Below, piece by piece: positions 1 through 8,159 of a DNA stretch of 64,000 bases. The stretch is from Microbulbifer sp. YPW16. Its GTDB lineage: Bacteria > Pseudomonadota > Gammaproteobacteria > Pseudomonadales > Cellvibrionaceae. A program made the translations under genes and the position numbers. Within the stretch, counting starts at the first letter, position 1. Each line of letters opens with the position of its first letter. The stretch is from positions 2,712,501-2,776,500 of the forward strand of contig NZ_CP089928.1 of assembly GCF_021290385.1 (NCBI RefSeq). The letters run 5' to 3'. The notes under the pieces are model-generated. The model saw nothing but the letters and a program-made list of their open reading frames with translations, had not been told where the DNA came from and ran no database searches.

Positions 1-610
1 GTGCCTGCCAGTCGCGGTGCCACTGCAGGTACTGCCCGAGGGCGGCCAGGGCAAAAGCCTCCAGTTCGGGCCAGCTGAATTCCTGCCGTTCCGGGTAGGT
101 TTTGCGGTCCTTGAGGTTGTGCCACAGCATCTGCAGGGCCACACGTTCGCCATCGCCGGTTCCCGGGCCGGTCTCTTTCACTGTGGCGGCCTGTTGCTGC
201 AGCAGGTAGCAGTAGCCGTAGATTTTCAGTTGCGCCCAGTGCAGTGCCCGGGCGGAGTCCGGCAGTTGTTCCGGTGTTACGTAGGTGGTCTTGATCTCAT
301 CCAGCTGCACAGGCGTGTGCAGGTCTGCCGGTGGGTGCAGGATATCCACGCGCCCGCCCAGTACCACAGCCTGGCCGTCGACCTGCAGTGGAACCTGTAA
401 CCGGTATTCGGCCTCGCTGCCTTGCGGGCGTTTCTTCTGCAGTTTCTGGTGGGCGCGGATGCCCTCCTCGGCGGTGGGGCCGCCGGGCCCGTCGCTGGCC
501 AGGTCGCCGCTGCGGCAGGCGAACGCCACCAGTTCCTTGACCGACAGTTGTAGTGTGTTGTCGCTCTCCGAGGTTGGTGACTCCTCGCTCACGGCTGTTG
601 ATTCGCTCAA
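1..610 (-). CDS. DinG-like ATP-dependent DNA helicase, N-terminal part (cut by window edge)
   Basis: An open frame runs leftward from a TTG at 610 off the window. The readable 203 residues contain GRVDIL and LDEIKTTY, which look like the D...ExK core of the PD-(D/E)XK-type nuclease module found at the N-terminus of a family of DinG/XPD-like helicases. The helicase motifs themselves would lie outside the window. The TTG overlaps the stop codon of the upstream VRR-NUC gene (TTGA), which suggests translational coupling; a GTG at 592 is the alternative start. Helicases of this type commonly sit beside VRR-NUC nucleases in Pseudomonas relatives, and that context supports the call. The product probably acts in DNA repair, but this is inferred from family and neighbourhood. 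Confidence 0.72.
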   Translation of the reverse strand, partial: MSESTAVSEESPTSESDNTLQLSVKELVAFACRSGDLASDGPGGPTAEEGIRAHQKLQKKRPQGSEAEYRLQVPLQVDGQAVVLGGRVDILHPPADLHTPVQLDEIKTTYVTPEQLPDSARALHWAQLKIYGYCYLLQQQAATVKETGPGTGDGERVALQMLWHNLKDRKTYPERQEFSWPELEAFALAALGQYLQWHRDWQA

Positions 611-2277
611 GGCTGCCACTCCACATGCAGTACCCGGTGCGGGATCCGGTGGCGGGCGAAAAAGGCCAGCCAGCGCTGCTGGTTCTGCTGCAGGCGGTCG
701 CCGGGGCCCTTTACTTCCACCAGCTCGTAACCGCCCCCGGCCGGGAACAGCACCAGGTCCGGCAGGCCGTTGCGGTGGTGGGCGATATCCCCCAGCAGCC
801 GGCGGAACAGCGCTCGCCAGTGGTCGGCGGGGATACGTTCCAGCGCCAGTGCCAGCAGCTCTTCCGGCAGGCCCTCCCAGGCCACCAGGGGGTTGGCGAT
901 ACCCTGTTTCTGCCGGTAGTGGAGCCATACCCGCTCCGCCAGGGTGCCAGCGTCCAGCTCCGCCAGGCGCTGCTCGAACGCCGCGCGGCGTTGTGGATAA
1001 AAGTCGGGGGTGCGGAAGTCGCTGGGCGCTACCTGGAATGGGTTGAAAAAGGCCCCGGGCACCGGGCTGAAGAGGATGTCCCACACGTACAGCCCCAGCA
1101 CGCCCTTGAACAGGGTGTTCTCCACCCAGTAACACTGGTTTTCCTCGTGGCCCTGTTCCAGGTGCGCCGCCGCCAGCAATTCCACTCGTTCGGCTAGCCG
1201 GGGCAGGGCGACGGTCTCCGTGGGCGGCTGGTGCCGGGCCGGTGCTTCCCAGCCATCCAGGCGCCCGGCCTTCTTTGCGGTGCGGTAGCCGAAGCTCTCG
1301 GCAAATACCTGTTCGGCCTCGTTGTGGGGCGCGTCGAGGATTTCCCGGCACAGCGCCAGGCCGGTGTCGACAGCGTCGCGCTTGACCGCGATGCGTGCGC
1401 GCCGCTCCCGCGCCGGTGGCCGGGTGCAGTGTTGGTAGAGCTGGTCGGCGGCCTCCAGGGCGTCGATGCGCTCCAGCTGCCGGGCCAGTGTCAGGCGCAG
1501 GCGGTCGAGCCGCCGGTGCAGGGTGGCATCGCCATCGATGCCGTCGGGCAGCTGCTCCGCCAGTGCGAGGATGTCTTCGGCTTCGCCCTCCAGGGCCTCC
1601 TCCAGCTGGGCCAGGCAATCGTAATAGCGCAGGTGCCGGTCGATCTGCTTCCGGTCCCGGAACGGCAGGTGTTCCCGGTCCAGCGGGTAGGCCTCGTAGC
1701 GGAACAACCCCAGGTCGCGCAGCACATAGTCGGTCAGGTCCTGGTTCAGGTTGCCGAAGAAGCACAGCTTGAAGGTCTCGAAGTGCTCCGCCGCCTGCAC
1801 CGCCAGCAGGGTTTCCCCTTCCAGCAGTGCCTTCATTAAGGCAGGCGTTGCGGCCTCCTGCTCGAGCAGGGCCTGTTCCAGCTCCGGGCGCTTCAGCGCT
1901 TTTGGCGGGGGAACGGGGCTGTTGCCCAGCAGCTCTGCCTTGGTGAACAGGGGCAGAATTTCTTCCAGCGGTAGTGCCGGGTCGCGCAATAACAGGCCGG
2001 CTTCCACCAGCTGGTCGGCGGCGCGGGGCAGGTCGGTGATCTCGGCATAGGCCAGTTTTTCCTGCCGGAACAGCGCGCCACAGGAGGACGGCACACCCTT
2101 GCGCGACAGCAGCCGCACATAAAGCCGCTGGCTGTCCGGCTGCAGCGCGCAGAAGTCCCGGTAAAAGCGCTGCTCCCCCGCCGACAGCAGGCCCTCATAC
2201 CGCGCCATCACAAAATCCACCAGGGCGCGGAAGTTGCTCAGGTAATAGTCCGGTGCCAGTTCGACGGGTTCGCTCAT
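607..2277 (-). CDS. VRR-NUC domain nuclease (FAN1-like)
   Basis: A 556-residue protein whose last ~65 residues form a VRR-NUC nuclease domain: GLPDLVLF supplies the metal-binding Asp, LVEVKGPGDRL the Glu-x-Lys, and NQQRW the conserved tail helix. The family includes eukaryotic FAN1, a structure-specific nuclease for crosslink repair, and bacterial homologues of similar length. The N-terminal half is helical and resembles the DNA-binding part of bacterial FAN1-like proteins. I chose the ATG at 2277 (MSEPVELAPDYYL) because the frame upstream of it is Pro/Arg-rich and unlike a protein. The gene is coupled to the DinG-like helicase by a TTGA stop/start overlap, which implies a joint nuclease-helicase function. 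Confidence 0.88.
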   Translation of the reverse strand: MSEPVELAPDYYLSNFRALVDFVMARYEGLLSAGEQRFYRDFCALQPDSQRLYVRLLSRKGVPSSCGALFRQEKLAYAEITDLPRAADQLVEAGLLLRDPALPLEEILPLFTKAELLGNSPVPPPKALKRPELEQALLEQEAATPALMKALLEGETLLAVQAAEHFETFKLCFFGNLNQDLTDYVLRDLGLFRYEAYPLDREHLPFRDRKQIDRHLRYYDCLAQLEEALEGEAEDILALAEQLPDGIDGDATLHRRLDRLRLTLARQLERIDALEAADQLYQHCTRPPARERRARIAVKRDAVDTGLALCREILDAPHNEAEQVFAESFGYRTAKKAGRLDGWEAPARHQPPTETVALPRLAERVELLAAAHLEQGHEENQCYWVENTLFKGVLGLYVWDILFSPVPGAFFNPFQVAPSDFRTPDFYPQRRAAFEQRLAELDAGTLAERVWLHYRQKQGIANPLVAWEGLPEELLALALERIPADHWRALFRRLLGDIAHHRNGLPDLVLFPAGGGYELVEVKGPGDRLQQNQQRWLAFFARHRIPHRVLHVEWQP

Positions 2278-2654
2278 GGGCCTGCAGGTTGTTCCGGGAT
2301 GGTTTCCAGCGGTGGTGTTGCGGAAGCGGGTGAGGGCCGGCTGGGGACAGCGGGCCGGTTGCCGCACGGGAGCTGTATGGTTATACAGCATGGGGCCTGC
2401 GACGACAAACCCTGCAGCCGACCCGCTGGACAGGGGTGCCGGCCCGGCTGGATGGAATACCACTGTGACCGTGATCCCAACCCGGGTCTGTCGTTTGCGG
2501 TTAGCATGGATGCGCGCGAAGCCGGTATGATGCAATGACCGGACAGCAGGATGGAGACCCTTCTTGCTGGCCGTGCCTTTTCTGGCTGCCGTCGCCGGTA
2601 TGCGGTCGCGCGTGAAAAGATCAATAATAAACCGCAATCCTGGAGAACCCTGTG
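2278..2654. other. Intergenic region, no gene recognised
   Basis: The 377 bases lie between the divergent VRR-NUC gene and the lipoprotein gene, so they must carry promoters for both directions. I see no convincing -35/-10 pair, RNA gene or large palindrome. Open frames here are uninterrupted GC-rich shadow frames with no recognisable protein character. Confidence 0.4.
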
Positions 2655-3440
2655 ATGCTCAGGAAATCCTTCCTCCTGTTCTGCACTGCGGCCATTGCCG
2701 CCTGTGCCTCCGTCGACTCGCACCAGCCTGCCAGGCCCGCGGATGCCACCGATTACACGGCCATAGAGGTCGCACCGGCCGAGACCGAGCATTTTGTCCA
2801 GACCGACAGCAAAATTTTTGATGAGCCCATGCTCGGCGTGCTCTACGACTACGCCAACAAGCAGTATCCATCTGACAACCTGGACCTGTTTGTATACCCG
2901 ATCAATCACTTCGACTGGGGCGACACTGAGTCCCTGCTGGAGCAGGAGATGCAGAGGGTACTTGCCGAGATTGATCGGGCGACGGAACTTGGCTACTACC
3001 GCTCGCGGGGAGCCGAACAGGTGGAGCCGCATACGGTAGCTTCCGCCGACGGACAGCTGGAGGGACTCAAGGCCTCATTTGAGTTTGAGACCAATAATGG
3101 TGGCCGGTATTTTTCCAATGTGTACCTGTTTGTCGAGGGTGACAAATTTATCAAGGTCAGGAGCAGCTTTGACAGCGAGGCGACGGTGCCCTGGGATGGC
3201 GATGAGTTTGTCCGCGAAGTCCTGCCGAAGCTACAGGTTCCCGGTGAATCCGCACACCTGAAAAAACTCCGTGCCGCCCATCGACAGCAACTCAAGGACA
3301 ACCTGATGCGGGTGTTCCTGCAGGCGGCCATGGAACAACAGGGAAGCACGGACGGAATCGAAGCGGCGGATGAGGCTGGCGAAGCTGCGCAAGCCCCGGA
3401 ATCCGCAACTGGTGCAGGGATGGAAAGCACTGAAGAATAG
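2655..3440 (+). CDS. Hypothetical lipoprotein
   Basis: A 261-residue protein with a short charged start (MLRKSF), a hydrophobic stretch and a lipobox AIAAC near residue 17, so it should be processed by Lsp and lipid-anchored. The ATG at 2655 follows GGAGAA by 7 nt; a GTG immediately upstream is the alternative. The central part is mixed alpha/beta with no motif I recognise. The C-terminal ~40 residues are Glu/Ala-rich and probably disordered. It stands alone between divergent and unrelated genes. The function is unknown. Confidence 0.8.
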   Translation: MLRKSFLLFCTAAIAACASVDSHQPARPADATDYTAIEVAPAETEHFVQTDSKIFDEPMLGVLYDYANKQYPSDNLDLFVYPINHFDWGDTESLLEQEMQRVLAEIDRATELGYYRSRGAEQVEPHTVASADGQLEGLKASFEFETNNGGRYFSNVYLFVEGDKFIKVRSSFDSEATVPWDGDEFVREVLPKLQVPGESAHLKKLRAAHRQQLKDNLMRVFLQAAMEQQGSTDGIEAADEAGEAAQAPESATGAGMESTEE

Positions 3441-3637
3441 CGGCCTCGCTTAATAGTCCTCCTGTTATTCCCTTCGCCCTGCAGCTGGCTCGCCTAACGA
3501 TCACGACCGGGAAGCGGCCGGCTGCTGCAGCGGCCGTCCATTGATGGCCTCAATCCCGCCGGCTGTCCAGGCTGGCCGCACGATCTCCATACCGTTACCC
3601 TGACTTCTTTCACCGCGTAAATGAAAGGTTGTTATTC

Positions 3638-4669
3638 ATGAACCAGTCCCGGCGTGCCTGGCGCACGCGCAAGGCCGGAGCCATCAGTAACCTGCAGCTG
3701 GTGGAGGAACCACTGCAGCCACTGGCCGCCGATAAAATCCGGGTGGAGGTGAAGGCCGTGGGCCTGAACTTCGCCGATATCTTCGCGCTTACCGGCCTCT
3801 ACTCGGCCACACCAGAGGGGAGTTTTGTCCCCGGGCTGGAATTCAGTGGGATAGTCAGCGAGTTGGGTGCCGCGGCTGAGACCGACCTTGCCGTGGGAGA
3901 CCGTGTCTACGGCTGCATCCGCTTCGGCGGCTACGCCACCAGTGTGGATGTACCGCCGCAGCACTGCCGCCGGATGCCCGAGGGCTGGTCATTCGCCGAG
4001 GGAGCGGCCTTCCCGGTGCAGAGCCTTACTGCCTACTACGCGCTGACTGACCTGGGTGCGGTGCGGCCGGGCCAGCTGGTGCTGGTGCAGAGCGCCGCCG
4101 GCGGCGTGGGGCTGCAGGCCATGCGCATGCTGCAGCAAATGGGTGCCGTGCCCATCGGTACGGTCAGCTCGGACAGCAAGCGCACATTCCTGGCGGGGCT
4201 GGGTTTCGATGAGGTGATCGTGCGCGGTAACGACTTCGGGGCACAGCTGCGGGAACAGCTGGCCGGCCGACCGTTGCACGCAGTGCTGGACGGCATCGGC
4301 GGCGAGATACAGAAACAGTCCTTCGCGGCGCTGGCACCCACCGGGCGGCTGGTGGTGTTCGGGGCTGCAGAGTTTACCCCGGGTGATAAACCCAACTGGC
4401 TGAAGGCCGCCTGGCTGTACCTGAAGCGGCCGCGCTACGACGTGATGGATATGATCAGCAGCAACCGCTCGGTGATGGCCTTCAACCTGATCTGGCTGTG
4501 GCAGGAACAGGCGCTATTTGATCGCCTGCTGGAGGGCAGTGCCAACCTGGGATTACCGGCGCCCCACGTGGGTCACGAGTTTGGTTTCGAGGAGGCACAT
4601 GAGGCGATTGGATGCCTGCGCAGTGGCAAGTCGGTGGGCAAGGTGGTACTCACTACGGAGGGCAGTTAG
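3638..4669 (+). CDS. Medium-chain dehydrogenase/reductase (quinone-oxidoreductase-like)
   Basis: A 343-residue member of the zinc-independent MDR superfamily. The N-terminal GroES-like fold carries GLNFADIFALTGLY and PGLEFSGIV. The Rossmann fold begins at about residue 145 with SAAGGVGLQAMRM, the NAD(P)H-binding glycine motif, followed by GTVSSDSKR. The zinc-ligand Cys/His pattern of alcohol dehydrogenases is missing, which fits quinone-oxidoreductase or VAT-1-like members that reduce quinones or enones with NADPH. The start at 3638 follows AAAGG by 9 nt. The substrate cannot be told from sequence. The gene is monocistronic. Confidence 0.88.
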   Translation: MNQSRRAWRTRKAGAISNLQLVEEPLQPLAADKIRVEVKAVGLNFADIFALTGLYSATPEGSFVPGLEFSGIVSELGAAAETDLAVGDRVYGCIRFGGYATSVDVPPQHCRRMPEGWSFAEGAAFPVQSLTAYYALTDLGAVRPGQLVLVQSAAGGVGLQAMRMLQQMGAVPIGTVSSDSKRTFLAGLGFDEVIVRGNDFGAQLREQLAGRPLHAVLDGIGGEIQKQSFAALAPTGRLVVFGAAEFTPGDKPNWLKAAWLYLKRPRYDVMDMISSNRSVMAFNLIWLWQEQALFDRLLEGSANLGLPAPHVGHEFGFEEAHEAIGCLRSGKSVGKVVLTTEGS

Positions 4670-4736
4670 CTCTTCTGTTACCTGAAATAATTTAATCCCC
4701 GCTCCCCTGCGGGCTAGTGGATCGAGAGGGAAGGGG

Positions 4737-5018
4737 ATGAGTACTTTATTCTTAGCTGTCCTGGCCGTTTCAACCTTGCAGTTCCTGAAAGGCTTTTTCT
4801 CTGCAAGGGGCTTTTCGAGAAGGAAAATGGCGGCTCTTGGTTTCTGCTTGTCCACAACAGCACTACTCCTGGTGGGGCTTGTCGTTGCGCTTACGGAAGG
4901 ACCTGATGGCCTCATCCGGCGCCTGGACTTCACCGGTGTTACCCTGTCCGCTGCGATGGTTCTGGTATTCACCCTAACCTACGCTCTGGACGGCGGGGGA
5001 GACAGTGCGCATAGGTGA
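4737..5018 (+). CDS. Small hypothetical membrane protein
   Basis: A 93-residue protein with three hydrophobic segments (about residues 2-17, 32-53 and 64-84) separated by basic turns (SARGFSRRK, GLIRRLD). The ATG is preceded by a purine-rich AAGGGG, a good ribosome-binding site. The hydrophobic pattern, ribosome site and separate position support a real gene. The convergent end lies about 100 bp from the mtgA stop. No family was recognised. Confidence 0.65.
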   Translation: MSTLFLAVLAVSTLQFLKGFFSARGFSRRKMAALGFCLSTTALLLVGLVVALTEGPDGLIRRLDFTGVTLSAAMVLVFTLTYALDGGGDSAHR

Positions 5019-5118
5019 CTGCAATGAAACCGTGCCGTACAAGGGTTCAGTTTGTAGTTGGGTATGGTATTACCGTGTAAAAGCCTGGAGCCTGGCCGCG
5101 GGCGAAGCGTCAACGTCT

Positions 5119-5799
5119 TTACAGCTGTCCCAGGTAACCGGTCCCACCCAGCTGGCGCACCTGCCGGTCGATGGTGTAGGCGCGGTTGCGCACATAGCTT
5201 GACGGGTTGCGTGCCGACATCCGCTTCGGGCTTGGCAGTACCGCTGCCAGCCGCCCGGCCTGCCAGCGGTTGAGGTGCTGGGCGGAGGTGCCGAAGAAGT
5301 TGCTGGCCGCCGCCTGTGCGCCGTAGACCCCTTCCCCGAATTCGGCGATATTCAGGTAAACCTCGAGGATACGCTCCTTGGGCCAGAGGACTTCCATCAA
5401 CACGGTGAACCAGGCCTCCAGCGCCTTGCGCACATAGCTGCGCCCGTTCCACAGGAACAGGTTCTTGGCGGTCTGCTGCGTGATGGTGCTGGCGCCACGG
5501 ATGCGCCCCCGGTCCTCGTTCAGGGCTTTCTTCAGCGCGGCAAAGTCAAAGCCAAAGTGGTGGGGGAACTTCTGGTCTTCCGACGCGATTACGGCCACCT
5601 GCAGGTTGGGGGAGATCTGCTCCAGCGGCCGCCACTGGTGCACCGCCTCGCGCCCGCTCTCCCGCTCCCACGCGGAGATCACCGCAGAGGAGGCCGGGTC
5701 GACCCAGCGCAGGGCCAGGACCATCAGTGCGGTCACCACGACAAATCCGCTGCCGAGCCAGAATGTGTACTTGGCGGTGCGTTGCAGGTATCGGGTCAT
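5119..5799 (-). CDS. mtgA: Monofunctional biosynthetic peptidoglycan transglycosylase
   Basis: A 226-residue GT51 enzyme that polymerises lipid II into glycan strands in the periplasm. An N-terminal membrane anchor (about residues 12-31) is followed by the GT51 signatures: IASEDQKFPHHFGFD with the catalytic Glu, RGASTITQQTAKNLFL, and KERILEVYLNIAEFG. The length matches MtgA and there is no transpeptidase domain, which separates it from class A PBPs. The start is the ATG at 5799 just before the anchor. It is divergent from the DUF4166 gene. Confidence 0.96.
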   Translation of the reverse strand: MTRYLQRTAKYTFWLGSGFVVVTALMVLALRWVDPASSAVISAWERESGREAVHQWRPLEQISPNLQVAVIASEDQKFPHHFGFDFAALKKALNEDRGRIRGASTITQQTAKNLFLWNGRSYVRKALEAWFTVLMEVLWPKERILEVYLNIAEFGEGVYGAQAAASNFFGTSAQHLNRWQAGRLAAVLPSPKRMSARNPSSYVRNRAYTIDRQVRQLGGTGYLGQL

Positions 5800-5956
5800 A
5801 ATGCTTCGGTTTCAGGTTTTCTCGGTCGATTCACTGGGACCGCATGGCAGGCCGTGGGTTCCGGCGATCAAGTTTACTCAGCTGACAGCATCGAACAGAA
5901 TCATGCAATCGATCATATACAGGCACATGACCGCAGCGAGTCTCCCGGAGCCCCCC

Positions 5957-6511
5957 ATGCCCAGCACCATTGTGAAAGACTGGTTTGGATGCCAGTTTAC
6001 CGACCTGCACCCGATGCTCCAGCAGCTACATATCCGGGGTGGCAGGCTGGTTGGTGAGGTAACCCTGGCCAGGGGTAGTGGGCTTGCCGGCCTGGTTGGG
6101 CGGCGCCTTGCGAGAAAAATGAATCTACCGGAACCGGGTGCCCACAGGTTGGCCGTCGACATTTCACACGATGCTGATGGACTGCACTGGCGCCGCAGTT
6201 TCAACGGAACGAACCGGGTCGATTCCCTTTTCCGGTCGGTAGGGAATATCGGGCAGGGTTACTGGATTGAGGAAACCGGGCCGCTGTCCATGCAGTTGAC
6301 GGTGGATATTATCGATGGCGGCTGGTTCTGGCGTTGTCTCGGAGTGAAGTTCCTGGGGGTGCCGGTGCCGCGCTGGCTAATTCCGGACTCCCGGGCTTAC
6401 AAAGTCATAGAGGCAGGGAAGTACCGCTTTCACGTGGAGTTTTCCCTGCCGATACTTGGCTCCCTGGTTTCCTACAGTGGCCTGTTGACCGCTGGGCACG
6501 CTGCGCCGTGA
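5957..6511 (+). CDS. DUF4166 domain protein
   Basis: A 184-residue protein matching the DUF4166 pattern: an early LVGEVTLARG, a central WRRSFNG, then GPLSMQLTVDIIDGGWFW, GVPVPRWLIPDSRAYKV and a C-terminal FHVEFSLPILGSLVSYSG. The function of the family is unknown. The ATG at 5957 has GGAG 6 nt upstream; in-frame ATGs at 5903 and 5927 would add 10-18 residues. It is divergent from mtgA and convergent with the MORN/C13 gene. Confidence 0.75.
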   Translation: MPSTIVKDWFGCQFTDLHPMLQQLHIRGGRLVGEVTLARGSGLAGLVGRRLARKMNLPEPGAHRLAVDISHDADGLHWRRSFNGTNRVDSLFRSVGNIGQGYWIEETGPLSMQLTVDIIDGGWFWRCLGVKFLGVPVPRWLIPDSRAYKVIEAGKYRFHVEFSLPILGSLVSYSGLLTAGHAAP

Positions 6512-6530
6512 TTGGGCGAGCCCGCAGGTT

Positions 6531-8024
6531 TTAGTTTTGCCACCACTGCAGGAACTGCTTGCCGACTGAATGCTGTGGCATTGAGTGTTCATCCGCCGCG
6601 ATATCCTGCTCTTTTTCCATTTCCGTAACCCTCTGGTTGGCGGCCGTGAACCAGGCGGAGGGATCACTGGTTCCCATTTCCAGCGCATCCCCGTACAGGG
6701 CAGCGCTGAACCAGGTGCGCTCGGAGTCGTCGCTGCAGCCAAACGAGGTGCGGTCGGCTGCGGCGGAAGCAAAGACTGCGCGATAGGGGTTCGCCAGCGC
6801 CTGTTGCCACTGGCCGGAGTAGCAGGCGGAAATGATGATCCACTGGTAGCGGGTTTCCAGGTCGTCCAGCCACTGTGTGCCCTCGGTAACGGAGAGATCA
6901 TTGAGGGCCAGGTTCTTCTCTGCCAGCTTCAGGTCGCCGTTCTTGTCGCCGTGGCTGACAAAGTGGACCAGCAGCAGGTCTTCCTGCGGGTCGAGTATCG
7001 AGTCGAGCTGTTCCAGGCTCCGGCGGATGCTGGTGCGGGTTGCCATCGGCAGCTCGCCGCTGCCGCCGTTGGTAAGGCGCAGTTGGCGGCCCTCAATATC
7101 GAACACGGTGCCCAGGCGCTGCGCCACCCAGTCCACCTCGCGGGCGAACACGCCCTCGGTGCCGTCGCCGCCCACAATCAGTGTGTACACATCGCGCACG
7201 CCCGGCCGTTGCGGCGCCAGCCCGGAAAATGCGGATTCCAGCCGCTGGGCCTCGCTGTACAGGCGGGATTCCATTTCCGCCCGCTGCCGGGTATCACTTT
7301 CCCGCCAGGCCTGTTCGCTGGGGTAGTAGCGGCCGGAGACAAAATAGCCCTGCTCCTCCACCCGCTCGCCGTTGTCGCCCTCGCGAATACGCACACCCTC
7401 TCCGCTGGCCTCGCCGTACTGGAAGTTGGCCCGGATAATGGTGCCGTCCGGCCGGGTCAGTTCGCCCTCGCCGTTGTAGTAGGTGTATTCAAACTCGCCC
7501 TGGTACTGGTAGCCCTCGTCGTCCCGGTAGCTGCCTTCCACCAGGTAGCCGTATTCAAAGGTGCCCTCGTAATCGGTGCCATCGGCGGTGGTGCGGTGGC
7601 CCTGGCCATGGGGGGCATATTCCTGGAATTCGCCCCGGTAGGTATCGCCGCCGGCGGAGGTCACCGTGCCTTGTACCAGTTCCCCCTGCCGGAATTCGCC
7701 ATCCCATACCGCATCACCGCAGGCGTAGTGGCCCTGGCCGTGGAAATCGCCCCTCTGGAATTCCCCGGCATAGGTGCAGCCATCGGCAAACACCATCCGC
7801 CCCTCGCCGCTCATCTGGCCCTGGTTGAATTCACCCTCGTAGTGGCGGCCGTCCGGCCAGTTGAGTTCGCCCTCGCCGTGGAACAGGCCGTTTTCCAGCT
7901 CGCCGGTGTAAACCGAGCCGTCCGGCAGGGCCGTGCCGCCGCCGAACTGCTCCGGCCCGCAGCCGGCCAGGGCCAGCAGCAGCGCGGATAGCGACAGGGA
8001 AGTGAGCGGTGAGAGGGGTTTCAT
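6531..8024 (-). CDS. MORN-repeat lipoprotein with C13 (legumain/caspase-like) peptidase domain
   Basis: A 497-residue predicted lipoprotein (lipobox ALAGC near residue 19). Residues ~30-215 hold about eight MORN-type repeats of the form G-x-x-Y-x-G-E-F-x-x-G-x-x-x-G-x-G. A short linker leads to a C13/caspase-like domain from ~residue 260: YTLIVGGDG, then HFVSHGDKNGD with the catalytic His and IIISACYSGQW with the catalytic Cys. Both catalytic residues are intact. The combination suggests an envelope-anchored cysteine peptidase whose MORN array binds lipid, glycan or protein. The ATG at 8024 was chosen because it begins the signal peptide; the longer frame adds 22 residues without signal character. 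The substrate is unknown. Confidence 0.88.
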   Translation of the reverse strand: MKPLSPLTSLSLSALLLALAGCGPEQFGGGTALPDGSVYTGELENGLFHGEGELNWPDGRHYEGEFNQGQMSGEGRMVFADGCTYAGEFQRGDFHGQGHYACGDAVWDGEFRQGELVQGTVTSAGGDTYRGEFQEYAPHGQGHRTTADGTDYEGTFEYGYLVEGSYRDDEGYQYQGEFEYTYYNGEGELTRPDGTIIRANFQYGEASGEGVRIREGDNGERVEEQGYFVSGRYYPSEQAWRESDTRQRAEMESRLYSEAQRLESAFSGLAPQRPGVRDVYTLIVGGDGTEGVFAREVDWVAQRLGTVFDIEGRQLRLTNGGSGELPMATRTSIRRSLEQLDSILDPQEDLLLVHFVSHGDKNGDLKLAEKNLALNDLSVTEGTQWLDDLETRYQWIIISACYSGQWQQALANPYRAVFASAAADRTSFGCSDDSERTWFSAALYGDALEMGTSDPSAWFTAANQRVTEMEKEQDIAADEHSMPQHSVGKQFLQWWQN

Positions 8025-8159
8025 GGACTGTTCCAGGTTACGGACATCTGCCCCCAGACTAACAAAAAGGCATTCCCCGTGCTTCACCATACTTTAGCCG
8101 GGCTGTCATACTGAGCGGGTAAATTGCCTACGATAATCAATAAACAGAAGAGGGCAGCC

